Assembly: GCA_037127255.1 (NCBI GenBank)
Contig: JBANSL010000008.1
Coordinates: 38,763,373 to 38,827,372, forward strand
DNA from: Persicaria tinctoria
Lineage: Eukaryota > Streptophyta > Magnoliopsida > Caryophyllales > Polygonaceae
Reading direction: 5' to 3'
DNA length: 64,000 nt
The translations under genes were made by a program, and so were the position numbers. Below, piece by piece: positions 53,234 through 63,530 of the stretch (the first letter of the stretch is position 1; each line of letters starts with the position of its first letter). Below the pieces are notes generated by a model, which was not told where the DNA came from, did not search any database, and was given only the letters and a program-made list of their open reading frames with translations.

Positions 53234-56200
53234 TCAAGTGCTTGGATCAAGACGGTCGACGGAAATGACCCTCTCGATCGGATGCCCGACGAAATACTTC
53301 TTCAACCTTTGCCCATTTACCTTGAACTCGCCGGTCCTTTCACTCCAAACATCGACAGCACCATGTGGATAAACCTTCTTTACCGTAAAAGGACCACTCC
53401 ATCTCGACTTTAACTTGCCCGGAAACAATCTCAACCTCGAGTTGAAGAGTAAGACGAGGTCGCCTTCTTGAAGCTCCTTAGGTGAGATGTGCTTGTCATG
53501 CCACCTTTTAGTTCTCTCCTTGTAAATCTTGGCATTCTCATAAGCCTCCAAACGCAGCTCATCAAGCTCTTGCAACTGTAATTGCCGCTTTTCTCCGGCT
53601 AGCTTCATGTCCAGATTTAGTGTCTTAATCGCCCAATAGGCTTTGTGCTCCAACTCAACGGGGAGATGACAAGATTTCCCGTACACCAGCTTGTATGGAG
53701 TGGTACCTATCGGAGCCTTAAAAGCAGTTCTGTAAGCCCACAAAGCATCATCTAACTTTGTCGCCCAATCCTTTCGGGAGCGAGACACAGTTTTCTCCAA
53801 GATGCTTTTGATCTCCCGGTTGGAGACCTCTACTTGCCCACTCGTTTGAGGATGGTATGGGGTTGCAATCCGGTGATGAACCCCATACTTCTTCAGCAAA
53901 GCCTCAAAATTTCTCTCAATGAAATGGGAACCGCCATCACTAATCAGAAATCGAGGAACTCCAAACCTCGAGAAGATCACATTCTTGATGAACTTTGTGA
54001 CCACCTTAGCATCATTGGTGGGGGTTGCCACAGCTTCAACCCATTTCGACACATAATCCACCGCCACAAGTATATACTTGTATGGCCCAGAAGATGGAAA
54101 AGGCCCCATGAAATCGATTCCCCACACATCAAACAACTCAACCTCTAAAATGCTATTCAGCGGCATCTCATTTCTCCTCGAGATATTCCCTGTCCTTTGA
54201 CACTCATCACAAGAAACAACAAATTCCCTGACATCTTTGAACATAGTAGGCCAATAGAAACCAGATTGAAATACCTTGGCCACAGTCTTGGAGGTGCTAG
54301 CATGACCTCCAACTGGTAGAGAATGACAATGTTTGATGACACTAAGGACTTCTTCCCTCGGAATGCATCTCCTGTAAAGTCCATCGGAGCACCTTTTAAA
54401 AAGGTATGGCTCACTCCAATAATAATGCACAACGTCCTTCAAGAATTTCTTCCTTTGCTGAAATGACAGACCACCAGGCAACTCATTACATACAATGTAG
54501 TTCACAAAATCGGCATACCATGGTACCTCAGAAGTGGTGCTCAAGATCTCAGCGGCGAAGTCAATTAAATGCTCATCCGCAAAAGACTCATCGATGGGAG
54601 GCTCAGATGAAGTGTGCTCTAGTTGCTCCGGCGGTAACCTGGACAAATGATCGGCAACCAGGTTCTCCGTGCCCTTCTTGTCCTTAATCTCCAAATCGAA
54701 CTCTTGGAGAAGAAGGATCCACCTAATCAGACGCGGCTTTGCATCTTTCTTTTGTAGCAAGTATCGGATTGCAGCATGATCCGTATACACAATTACCTTA
54801 GCACCCACCAGATAAGACCTAAACTTCTCAAAAGCAAATACTATAGCAAGCAATTCCTTCTCTGTTGTGGCATAATTTTTCTGAGCTTCGTCCAAAGTTC
54901 TACTGGCATAGTAGATGGCATGGAGCTTATTATCCTTCTTTTGACCCAACACGGCTCCAACTGCGTAGTCGCTGGCATCACACATTATCTCGAATGGGAG
55001 ATCCCAATCAGGAGACTGCATAATAGGAGCTGAGATCAATGCCTCCTTCAACTTGCAAAAGGACTCATGACACGCTGGAGAAAAATAAAAAACGACATCT
55101 TTCATGAGCAAGTTAGAAAGAGGTTTAGCAATTTTTGAAAAATCTTTAATGAACCTCCTGTAGAAGCCAGCATGGCCTAGAAAACTTCTAACGCCCTTAA
55201 CCGAGGTAGGAGGTGGTAATTTCTCAATCAAATCTATCTTAGCTCGATCCACCTCAATACCACGGTTAGAAACCAAATGACCAAGGACAATACCTTCCCT
55301 TACCATAAAATGACATTTCTCCCAATTCAAGACAAGGTTCACTTCTTCACAACGCTGCAAGACTCGAGACAAGTTAGACAAGCAAGCATCAAAAGAGGAA
55401 CCATACACAGAAAAGTCATCCATGAACAATTCCATCATGTCCTCAATGAAATCAGAAAATATGGCCATCATGCAACGCTGAAAAGTAGTAGGGGCATTAC
55501 ACAAACCGAAAGGCATTCTCCTATATGCAAAGGTGCCGTAAGGGCAAGTGAAAGTAGTCTTTTCCTGATCATCTGGATGGATAGGAATCTGAAAGAATCC
55601 GCTATATCCATCCAAATAACAGTAATAAGAATGCTTAGCTAACCTCTCAAGCATCTGATCTATGAAGGGAAGGGGAAAATGATCTTTTCGGGTGGAGGCA
55701 TTCAACTTCCTATAATCTATACACATTCTCCAACCTGTAACAGTCCTAGTAGGGATCAATTCATTCCTATCATTCTTGACAACAGTCATCCCTCCTTTCT
55801 TAGGAACCACATGAACGGGACTAACCCATTTGCTATCAGAAATAGGAAAAATAATACCAGCATCTAACAATTTAAGCACTTCATTTTTCACAACTTCTTT
55901 CATGTTAGGGTTAAGCCTTCTTTGATGCTCTCGGGTGGGTTTATGATCATCCTCCATCAAAATCCTATGCATGCACATGAAGGGGCTAATCCCTTTCAAA
56001 TCATCAATGGTGTAGCCTAAAGCCTTCTTATGCAATCTAAGCTCATGCAACAACTTTTCAGTTTCATCCAGACTTAGGCTAGCATTCACAATCACAGGAT
56101 AAGTGGAATTAGGACCCAAGAATTCATACCTCAAAGTAGAAGGAAGTGGCTTCAACTCCAGCTTAGGTGCACCTCCCAAGTCTTCATCATCTTTTTGCAA

Positions 56201-56833
56201 AACCTCAAAAACAGCTTCGGGGTCTTCTACAACAGCTTCCAAACCCTGAACTACTTCAGCAAGTAGCTCATCATCACCAGCATCAGTTACACTCTCCATA
56301 AGACATAGCTCTAGAGGGTCTCCCTCGATCACCTCCGTCATGACATCTTGAGCTCCTTCATCTATTACATCAATCCTGTGACATTCATCCTCAAAAACAG
56401 GGGCTTTCAAAGATTTAGGGAGGTTAAACACAATTTTCTCATCCCCTATTTCAAAGGAAAAGGTCCCTTTCCGGACATCAATCACGGCACATGCAGTGGC
56501 CAAAAAGGGCCTTCCAAGAATAACCGGACAACGAATGTCGGCATCCATATCTAAAACAACAAAATCAACAGGTACAAAGAACTTACCCACCTTTATAGGA
56601 ACATCCTCCAAGATACCAGCGGGGTGGGCTACGGACCTGTTCGCCATAATAAGTTGCATCCTAGCAGGTCTAAGCTCTCCTAAGTCTAGATTTTTACAAA
56701 TAGAGAGAGGAAGCAAGCTTGTACTAGCTCCCAAATCACATAGAGCTTTATAATCAGGACCATGACCAAAAGAAATAGGGACAACGAAACTACCTGGGTC
56801 CTCCAGCTTAGGTGGTAGCTTGTTTTGGATCAA
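53234..56833 (-). CDS. Athila-type pol (protease, RT, RNase H, integrase), intact
   Basis: About 1199 codons open. Protease [13 protein letters not shown] (residues 30-42) with [16 protein letters not shown] has [38 protein letters not shown] and catalytic FMDD near residue 475. RNase H has [18 protein letters not shown] and [14 protein letters not shown]. Integrase has an HHCC finger ([10 protein letters not shown]...CDECQRTG), D-D-E residues in [16 protein letters not shown] and [11 protein letters not shown], and the GPF tail [18 protein letters not shown]. There is no chromodomain, as expected for this lineage. The frame continues from gag except for one TAG (56844-56846). It could supply enzymes in trans to the two non-autonomous gypsy elements here. 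Confidence 0.93.
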   Translation of the reverse strand: MIQNKLPPKLEDPGSFVVPISFGHGPDYKALCDLGASTSLLPLSICKNLDLGELRPARMQLIMANRSVAHPAGILEDVPIKVGKFFVPVDFVVLDMDADIRCPVILGRPFLATACAVIDVRKGTFSFEIGDEKIVFNLPKSLKAPVFEDECHRIDVIDEGAQDVMTEVIEGDPLELCLMESVTDAGDDELLAEVVQGLEAVVEDPEAVFEVLQKDDEDLGGAPKLELKPLPSTLRYEFLGPNSTYPVIVNASLSLDETEKLLHELRLHKKALGYTIDDLKGISPFMCMHRILMEDDHKPTREHQRRLNPNMKEVVKNEVLKLLDAGIIFPISDSKWVSPVHVVPKKGGMTVVKNDRNELIPTRTVTGWRMCIDYRKLNASTRKDHFPLPFIDQMLERLAKHSYYCYLDGYSGFFQIPIHPDDQEKTTFTCPYGTFAYRRMPFGLCNAPTTFQRCMMAIFSDFIEDMMELFMDDFSVYGSSFDACLSNLSRVLQRCEEVNLVLNWEKCHFMVREGIVLGHLVSNRGIEVDRAKIDLIEKLPPPTSVKGVRSFLGHAGFYRRFIKDFSKIAKPLSNLLMKDVVFYFSPACHESFCKLKEALISAPIMQSPDWDLPFEIMCDASDYAVGAVLGQKKDNKLHAIYYASRTLDEAQKNYATTEKELLAIVFAFEKFRSYLVGAKVIVYTDHAAIRYLLQKKDAKPRLIRWILLLQEFDLEIKDKKGTENLVADHLSRLPPEQLEHTSSEPPIDESFADEHLIDFAAEILSTTSEVPWYADFVNYIVCNELPGGLSFQQRKKFLKDVVHYYWSEPYLFKRCSDGLYRRCIPREEVLSVIKHCHSLPVGGHASTSKTVAKVFQSGFYWPTMFKDVREFVVSCDECQRTGNISRRNEMPLNSILEVELFDVWGIDFMGPFPSSGPYKYILVAVDYVSKWVEAVATPTNDAKVVTKFIKNVIFSRFGVPRFLISDGGSHFIERNFEALLKKYGVHHRIATPYHPQTSGQVEVSNREIKSILEKTVSRSRKDWATKLDDALWAYRTAFKAPIGTTPYKLVYGKSCHLPVELEHKAYWAIKTLNLDMKLAGEKRQLQLQELDELRLEAYENAKIYKERTKRWHDKHISPKELQEGDLVLLFNSRLRLFPGKLKSRWSGPFTVKKVYPHGAVDVWSERTGEFKVNGQRLKKYFVGHPIERVISVDRLDPST

Positions 56834-56845
56834 GGCACTGCACTC

Positions 56846-58633
56846 CTAATTAAGAAGCACCGTCTGACATTCATCTAGCTTCCTCTTGTTAGAGAGGATC
56901 TCCTTCAAAAACTTTACATAGGAGGGCATTTGGGACAAAGCATCGGTGAAGGGGATGTTGATGTAGAGCTTCTTCAACACCTCCAAGAACTTCCCGTATT
57001 GCTTCTCGATCTGAGCTTGAGCCTTCCTTTGTGGAAATGGAAGCGGTGGCTTGTAAGGAGGAGGTGGGACATATGGTGGCTCTGTCACCGACTCAACAAC
57101 TTTCTCTCCTTCCTTAGCATTCTCTTGAGCTCCAGTTGGCTCGGATGACCTCGGATCTTCCAATTGCTTACCACTCCTTAAGGACACAGCAGAAATATTT
57201 CCCTTGGGGTTATCTTCCGTTTTCCCTGGAAACTGACCAGTAGGCCTGGAGGTGTTGTTGGCCTGCTGAGCTACATGAGTCTCAAGCATTTTCTGCCCCC
57301 TAGTGAGATTCTGCACTTCTCCAGCTAGACACTTAACGGTTCCCATAAGCTGCTCCATCATTGTCTCCATCCTGTCCTTCTGTGGTGGGGCTTTTGGTGG
57401 GAAACCAGGAGGTGGTCCTTCTGCAGCTTGCTTGTTGGCGTAGGAGAAACCAGGGTGGTCCCTCGCTCGAGGGTTGTAGTTGTTAAAGTTTCGGTTATAC
57501 CCTTGACCCCTATTGTAGTTGTTGCCCATGTAGCCAACTTCCTCCTCTTGACTTTCATCACCTTGGGAGGCGTAAATCTGACAAGCCGAAATAGTGTGAT
57601 CTTGAGATCCACAGAACTGACATGGCACCGGTCTAGAGCCTGCAACATTCACCTCCTTGGTGGACAAGGACTTCTCCATAACTGAGGCTAGACGTTTAAT
57701 TTCAGCAGCCAATGAGTCATATCTAGCATCCTTATAAGTTGTAGCATCCACCTCATAGATCCCTGCACCCCTTTTTACAGTAGAGAGCGCCCTGGGTTGC
57801 GAGTATTTCCCACATCTCTTAGCTGTCTTCTCAATGAACACCCAAGCATCTTCAGCTCCCATTTCCAAAAATTCTCCTCCAGATGAGGAGTCAATAAGCA
57901 CTCTAGTGTTGTCACTCACAGCCTTGTAGAAAATCTCCAAAAGATTCAGCTTAGATATCCCATGGTGAGGACACTCAAACAAAAGATCCTTGAATCTTTC
58001 CCACGATTCATGGATGTTCTCCCCATCTCCAACCACGAAAGAGTTTATCTTCCGCCTCATCTCAGCAGTCTTGGCTGGCGGGAAGAATTGATTCAGGAAC
58101 TCAGATGACAGTTCCTCCCAAGTGGTGACTGTGCCAGCAGGGATGGAGTTGTACCAATGTCTAGCTTTCCCTGCAAGTGAGAAGGAGAATGATCGCAATA
58201 ACAACTCTTCCGGAGCGACACCCTGAACTCTCACTGTATCCATCAATTCTTTGAAGGTGGATATGTGTTGATGAGGGCTCTCAGCAGGAAGCCCATTGAA
58301 CATATTCTGCCTTATCATATTCAACAGTGCAGGCTTTAGCTCAAAATTAACGGGTGTTAAAGCAGGAAGAACAACACCTGGTCGTGGTAGGAACTGAGCT
58401 GGATCCATCCGCTCTCCTAGAGTTGTCGGCCCTTGGGGTTGGACAACCTGTAATTGTTGATCAGCCAGATGTTGTCGAAGTTCAGCATTTTCTTGATCTC
58501 TTTGAGCCATTTGTCGCTCTAGTTCTGCCAATCTGGCGATTGCATCAGCCATCGTAGCTCTTCTCTTGTGGAATGTGCGTTCAGGTTCAGGATCAAAAGG
58601 CAATAGATTGGTAGAGTCTTTCTTTTTTCGCAT
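56846..58633 (-). CDS. Athila-type gag, first copy
   Basis: 595 codons from ATG 58633, about 100 bases after the PBS. N-terminal coiled coil (IARLAELERQMAQRDQENAE), gag domain (PTFKEL-like HQHISTFKELMDTVRVQG, LLLRSFSFSLAGKARHWYNS, WEELSSEFLNQFFPPAKTAEMRRKI, WERFKDLLFECPHHG), then a zinc-knuckle-like CQFCGSQDHTISAC near residue 340. Asn/Arg/Gly-rich and Pro-rich regions follow, then the PSYVKFLKEILSNKRK segment before protease. It ends at TAG 56844-56846, in the same frame as pol. The second copy has GAG at that place, so the stop is probably a point mutation; readthrough is possible but unproven. Confidence 0.9.
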   Translation of the reverse strand: MRKKKDSTNLLPFDPEPERTFHKRRATMADAIARLAELERQMAQRDQENAELRQHLADQQLQVVQPQGPTTLGERMDPAQFLPRPGVVLPALTPVNFELKPALLNMIRQNMFNGLPAESPHQHISTFKELMDTVRVQGVAPEELLLRSFSFSLAGKARHWYNSIPAGTVTTWEELSSEFLNQFFPPAKTAEMRRKINSFVVGDGENIHESWERFKDLLFECPHHGISKLNLLEIFYKAVSDNTRVLIDSSSGGEFLEMGAEDAWVFIEKTAKRCGKYSQPRALSTVKRGAGIYEVDATTYKDARYDSLAAEIKRLASVMEKSLSTKEVNVAGSRPVPCQFCGSQDHTISACQIYASQGDESQEEEVGYMGNNYNRGQGYNRNFNNYNPRARDHPGFSYANKQAAEGPPPGFPPKAPPQKDRMETMMEQLMGTVKCLAGEVQNLTRGQKMLETHVAQQANNTSRPTGQFPGKTEDNPKGNISAVSLRSGKQLEDPRSSEPTGAQENAKEGEKVVESVTEPPYVPPPPYKPPLPFPQRKAQAQIEKQYGKFLEVLKKLYINIPFTDALSQMPSYVKFLKEILSNKRKLDECQTVLLN

Positions 58634-58730
58634 TCAAAGCACAACCTGAGGCCAAAAACAAAAAGAAATCAAAGCAACAAAAAGAACTTAGAGAACTAGT
58701 CGTCAAAAGGACGATCGATACTAGCACCAG

Positions 58731-58748
58731 TCCCCGGCAACGGCGCCA
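58731..58748 (-). promoter_or_regulatory. Primer binding site, tRNA-Asp type (5' copy)
   Basis: TGGCGCCGTTGCCGGGGA on minus, six bases from the 5' LTR end. Confidence 0.92.
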
Positions 58749-58754
58749 AAAACT

Positions 58755-60252
58755 TGATAGGCTTAAAACCTACACCCACAAGTGTATGGGTTCAGTTGTA
58801 GTAATCAAGTGTCGTATCCTCAAGGACCGGAGGAGTATCGATTGTACTTTCAAGCTAGTTCAACCAAGTTCAGAATAAACAAACAGATTTTAGAGAGTGT
58901 GTATAAAGTAACCAAGAAAATCGATTTAATGTTGAGAAATATGTATGGGGAAAGCGTTCTAGGGACAAGGATTTACCAACAATGCATCATCAATAGGCAT
59001 AAAATATTTTCTTGCTCGAGTGATTCCAAAATCAGATTGTGAAGGTAGGTCATCTAAGGTAATCGTGCATCCCCTTTCGGATTTAGCACGAATGTGCCTA
59101 AATCGGTTAGCAATTCTCCTTTCGGGCTCAAGCAACCGATTCAGGCCCTCTAAGTTCGTAGAGTTCTAGGAAATAATCACACTAACATCGCCTTTCAGCT
59201 CCGAATAATATCAAAATTGCCTATAACGTCTATGACAACCTATAAATCCTCGAGAAGTTTAGTTTCACTTTCGATCAATAAACTTCGGGTTTAATCATGT
59301 AGTTCCGATGGATCCTAATCGCCTGTCGGTCTCAAATTACCATCTAAATTCCAACTTAAGGGTTTTAGTATTTCGATTTCAAACCATAAATCGGATCTAA
59401 TCGACTCCCATCAATCAGATTTAGTACAACACGATTAAACCACAATCTAATTCGGGAATCATTCGAGAGATACTAAGAACAAGCCTATTTCCGCATCGTC
59501 GGGACAATCCCAACCCTAGAACAGGGAATCTAGCAACTCATGGATAAATACATGCTTGATTCAATCAAATTCAGCAAAACAAACATAGAACAACGGAGAT
59601 GGAACGAAAATTACCAGAATTTGATAGATCGAACAAGTCTCTCTTCCCAAAAATCTCTAGTCTCCTCAAGCTCTCTCCAAGCTCTACAATGTCTCAATCC
59701 CGGACCCAAAAGAACCGACCTCCTTTTCAACCTTTCGAATCCCCCCTTTTGTTTAGAAAAGAAAACGAATTTAATTAACACAGGAAACACTCGGCCGAGT
59801 GGTTTTTGCACTCGGTCGAGTGGACTCTGAAAAGTTAGGACTGTTAAGCACTCGACCAGAGTGAGTCTCGAGTGGTTTCTGCACTCGGTCGAGTGCCTTC
59901 TGACTTGTTCACTCTGGCACCACTCTGGCACCACTCGGCCGAGTGGTTTCTGGAACTTAGCTTTGCCGAGCTTGCTTCGCTTTATTTGGCACGTTTCCTT
60001 GAACCCGTGCCCCCTAGCTCATCTTTGATGTCTTTTTAGCGTAGCGAAGATCATCGAGCCACCTCTTTCTCTTTAAACTCTTGAATCGACGCCAAAACCG
60101 CTCCGCAACGCCTGAAATCATAACAATCGAGCGGTAGACACCGATTCCACCAAACTAAACCAAAAAGGGCGAAAAATACATATAATACTTACTCCAAGGC
60201 CCTAGATCCTATGCAAACATGCCCTAGAATCATCACTAAATAGATGCTATCA
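58755..60252 (-). mobile_element. 5' LTR of the Athila-type element (1498 bp)
   Basis: Same length as 47950-49447 with roughly a dozen substitutions; the CACTCG..CGAGTG pairs recur at +10805 (59788/59809 and 59861/59882). Confidence 0.93.
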
Positions 60253-60257
60253 CTAAT

Positions 60258-61039
60258 CCCCGTGTGATGAGAGCAAAGGGATCATCTTCGTCGTCTGATT
60301 CATCACTCTCAGATTGTGAGTGATCTTTTTTGGCTTTGAGAGCAAGGTTCTTTGCTGTTGAGGGTACTTCTCCATCTTCCTCGTTTAATATCATCTCATG
60401 AGTAATAAGTTTTCCGAGAAGATCATCTAATGGTAGTGTAGAGAGATCTTGAGCTTCCTCAATTGCAGTAACCTTGGGACCCCACTTGATTTTTGGAAGG
60501 CTCCTTAGAACCTTTCGAACCTTTTCTGGGTTGGAGAAGGTTTTTCCAAGTGAGTCGAGGTTGTTTACAATTTGAGTCAATCTCGTAAACATCTCTTTTA
60601 CTGTCTCATCAGGATTCATCTTGAATAGTTCGTATTGCTTGAGAAAGATATTAATCTTACTCTCTTTGACTTGACTTGTGCCCTCATAAGTAACTATAAG
60701 CTTGTCCCATATTTCCTTGGCACTTTTGCAAGCTGAGACACGGTTAAACTCATTAGCGTCGAGAGCGCAATATAGTAGATTCATAGCTTTGTAGTTCTTA
60801 GCAATGTTCTCAAGATCAGTCTGATCGTAATCAGACTCAGTTTTATCAACTTGCTTTCCATCGACAGTCTTTTTAGGAACGTGTGGTCCATTCTTGACCA
60901 GGTCCCATAGCTCAAGGTCTTGATCAATGATGAACATTTGCATCAGTGATCTCCAGTGGACAAAGTTATTGCCACAGAAAAGTGGAGGTCTATTGGTTGA
61001 CTTTCCTTGAGAAAAACCTCCATCACCTATGGTAGACAT
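60258..61039 (-). pseudogene. Sirevirus gag, C-terminally cut by Athila insertion
   Basis: ATG 61039 opens about 45 bases after the PBS. Motifs are RPPLFCGNNFVHWRSLMQMFI (copia gag N-domain), YKAMNLLYCALDANEFNRV, AKEIWDKLIVTYEGTSQVKESKINIF, MFTRLTQIVNNLDSLGK and VRKVLRSLPKIKWGPKVTAIEEA. The Ser/Asp-rich tail (SQSESDESDDEDDPFALITRG) is followed directly by the Athila LTR, after which the ORF adds a few foreign residues to 60236. The gag domain is intact; the zinc knuckle expected after this tail is missing. Confidence 0.88.
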
Positions 61040-61081
61040 ACTGAAAACTCACAAGATTGTTAAATCGAAACAGTGAGCCAA

Positions 61082-61093
61082 GCTCTGATACCA
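61082..61093 (-). promoter_or_regulatory. Sirevirus primer binding site (initiator tRNA-Met)
   Basis: TGGTATCAGAGC on minus, two bases after the 5' LTR. Confidence 0.92.
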
Positions 61094-61095
61094 AT

Positions 61096-62169
61096 TGAAG
61101 AGTCTATAAGGCGATGAATAATACTCTAGAAGGGGGGGGTGAATAGAGTATGGACGATTTTCGCAACAATAGAAATTGAGTGCAACTTGTCAAGACCTTG
61201 ATATAGGCTATCGGGACTTGACAAAGTAAAATCGAATATGATAATGTAAATGCGAAATATAAAAGATGAACACACGAATTGTTAACGAGGTTCGGCACCA
61301 ACTGGTCTACGTCCCCGCCTAGGATTATCCAATCCGTAGGATTCAAACACTTCTTATTTCACTTCTCTTGAGCCTAGAACTTCCTAGAGAAACTTCGCTT
61401 TCTCTATACAAAGCCTCACCGCTTCTATTCTAGCTCTCAACCTTTCAAGTGAAATAAAAGCTCACACCACACACTAAGTGTGCTTTGATCGAGTATGAAA
61501 ACTCTAAGTGTAAAATGAATGACTTGTACAATAAGTGCTAGTGTTTCTCTCAACTCTTAAACAGTGATCAACAACTAGGCTTTTTGAGAATGTAAGAGAA
61601 ACTTGACGAATGCTTTAGGATGCTATGATTGCTTGAGTGCTTGCTTGGTTAGTTCCCATCCTTCTTAGCCTTCGTCTTTTTATAGTCGGAACACTTGTAG
61701 AGTTTCTTGGAGGGAGAACCGTTTGAATTTCAAATTCTTTCCAAGACATTTGAATTCCTTCCAAAAATGATTCTTTGTGTGCCTTCCAAGATGTTCCTTC
61801 GACTTTCTTCATGATCAAGTATGATCAAATATAGATCGGTTCTTTCCTTGTATGAAAAGTCAAATCATGAAAGAACATGCATAATGTATCTAGTACATAA
61901 AATGGGTTAGATTGGAAACTCATGTATAAATCGATAAAGCCCAAATCACATCTCATAGCCCAATATAAAGACCATTATAATTTAGGCCCAAAAAGGTTGG
62001 CCTCGGATTCTTTCCTGCAAGAGAACAAGTCAAAATAGAGAAGTGCATAAGTGATCAAACATTTTAGTCTGGGTTTCAAGACCTTGAAACCCAGCCTTTT
62101 GTCTTTCATCATCCTTTAGATCACCTGCACGTTAGGTCTCAAGATCTTACAATCAAGGTGGAGTCTTCA
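61096..62169 (-). mobile_element. 5' LTR of the Sirevirus (1074 bp)
   Basis: Matches 38939-40018 with about 1% substitutions and a shorter G run. Followed by the duplication TAATC at 62170-62174. Confidence 0.92.
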
Positions 62170-62174
62170 TAATC

Positions 62175-62449
62175 AACTTAGATACTGAAGTTTGGGAATC
62201 AAAATTCAGGAAGTTCCCACTAACTATAAATATAAAAATAAACTAGCTCATGTTCTAAGTGAGTTGCTCGTATTAAAAAGATCAGGTTCTAAGTGATTTG
62301 TACTTGCACAACCAAAGCAATATCCCTCCAGGTTGTGTTTTATACTCTTTCTGTCTCTCATTAAGGAGATTCAGCTCATACAAAATGGACATATGTGCAT
62401 AGTGAGTGAGAAAGAATCAAAGTATAAAAAACAATGAGTAAGACTTCAC
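62175..62449. other. Host intron sequence
   Basis: No ORF or repeat supported. On minus it follows the donor at 62449 and, before the Sirevirus insertion, was continuous with 38938 and leftward. Confidence 0.45.
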
Positions 62450-62589
62450 CTTGATCTGCAATCCTCCAGCATAAGACCGACTTTTATCTTCTTAGACAAT
62501 TCCACAACTTCAGTATGACTAAGCAACTCATCATTCATCAAACTGATGGCCTGATCACGGGACAACATACCACATAAGAAATTTGGTTT
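62450..62589 (-). other. Putative exon of an unidentified host gene
   Basis: On minus the open stretch encodes PNFLCGMLSRDQAISLMNDE then LLSHTEVVELSKKIKVGLM and LEDCRSR, a balanced protein-like sequence. It ends in a good donor (AAG/GTGAAG at 62449). The acceptor before it (AAGTAG at about 62590) is weak. The gene is cut by the Sirevirus in the following intron; candidate downstream exons are at 37863-38093 and 37551-37763. I cannot name the family. Confidence 0.45.
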
Positions 62590-63249
62590 CTACTTCCAAG
62601 TGTTCTTTCTACATGACACACTTACTTTAGTTTTACATGATGCCCAAATCTCCTTTGATACGCCCAAATCTCCTTTCACATCTAGTAGAGACATGGCAAC
62701 ATACTAAATTCTAATCTATCAACATTTGGATTATCACCTAAATTGAAGGATACATCTTCCTTTAGGATTCCATCTGATTGTATTGTAAGGTCCAGATCCA
62801 AGCTGGAGAAGAGGATTGCACTTCTGAATTTTTAGACTCAAATAGATAACAAATGAATCAGTTCGGAGAGGGGAAACGCACCTATCTAACAATATTTCAA
62901 GCAAGTTCAACTTCAATCAGGCATAGCAAGCAAAGGAAATATCAAATTCAGTCAAAATGAAGGACAAAGCAACGGCAAGCAAATGCAATTTCAAATTCAA
63001 TCCGAATGAAGGACAGGCGCACTGACTGTCAATGTCGATGCGGGATAAGAAGAGGAAGATGAAATTCAGAGGGCACCGACTGATTGAAGTTGAAATTTAG
63101 AGGAAGATGAGGATACCTGGATCGATGGTAGGAAGATAGAGTGAAGAGGAAGAAGACGAGGATACCTGGATTCGAGTTGCTTGTTCGCCTGTCGCCTCCA
63201 ATTTCCGAGAGAGCCCAACGGAAAGGAAAGAAGATGAGGCGACTGCTGG
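62590..63249 (-). other. Probable intron or leader of the host gene
   Basis: No convincing coding sequence. On minus two donor-like ATCCAG/GTATCCTC blocks occur near 63114 and 63165, a small duplication of the exon-end context. Further left, GAAGGACA and CAAATTCA repeats near 62940-63010 mark another short duplication. Confidence 0.35.
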
Positions 63250-63530
63250 GCAAGAGCGAAGGGAAGAGAAGGCGATTGCTCGAGCCGTCTCGCCTGCGCC
63301 TCACCTCGAGGGAGATGCCTCCGCCTGCGTCTCGCCTTGAGCAATTCACCGTCGAGGGAGATGCCTCCACCTGCCCCCTTCTCCGATCCCATTCCCTCTT
63401 CCCTTCCTCACTCACTGTTGCTTTTCTCTCTCCAGCCGGCTGTAACCTGTGAGAAACCGGGTACAGAAAGATTACTTTGTATTTTTTTTTTTTGGTCAAG
63501 CCCCGCAAACCATCCGGATATTTAGGTTAG
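63250..63530 (-). other. 5' leader-like segment, inverted copy of 34960-35348
   Basis: On minus: AAATATCCGGAT, GGTTACAGCC, GA-rich AGGAAGGGAAGAGGGAATGG, then two copies of GAGGCATCTCCCTCGA about 50 bases apart, in the same order as the plus-strand copy. It lies upstream of the putative exon at 62450-62589, so it may be the first exon or promoter-proximal region of that gene. Confidence 0.4.

Larger units (their letters stand above)
45880..60252 (-). mobile_element. Athila-type Ty3/gypsy element plus truncated second copy
   Basis: On minus: LTR (60252-58755), tRNA-Asp PBS, gag, pol, env-like ORF, 3' noncoding region, LTR (49447-47950), then a second PBS and a second gag cut off inside the protease at about 45880. 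The first unit is complete; the second (45880-49447) duplicates 56684-60252. LTRs are both 1498 bp and differ at roughly a dozen positions; the two gags differ at only a few. The structure LTR-internal-LTR-partial internal is not a simple insertion. CTAAT follows the right LTR (60253-60257) and also lies at the left edge (45875-45879), but the left match may be element sequence. Confidence 0.88.
38939..62169 (-). mobile_element. Sirevirus-type Ty1/copia element with env-like ORFs, split by Athila
   Basis: Two LTRs of about 1.08 kb (38939-40018, 61096-62169) are flanked by TAATC (38934-38938 and 62170-62174). Order on minus: 5' LTR, PBS, gag (61039 to about 60258), [Athila-type insertion 45880-60252], pol (45748-42524), env-like ORFs (42046-41081 and 40880-40341), PPT, 3' LTR. 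A long ORF between pol and the 3' LTR is a Sirevirus hallmark. LTRs differ by about 1%. Gag lacks a visible zinc knuckle because the stretch between gag and protease is short. Confidence 0.9.
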
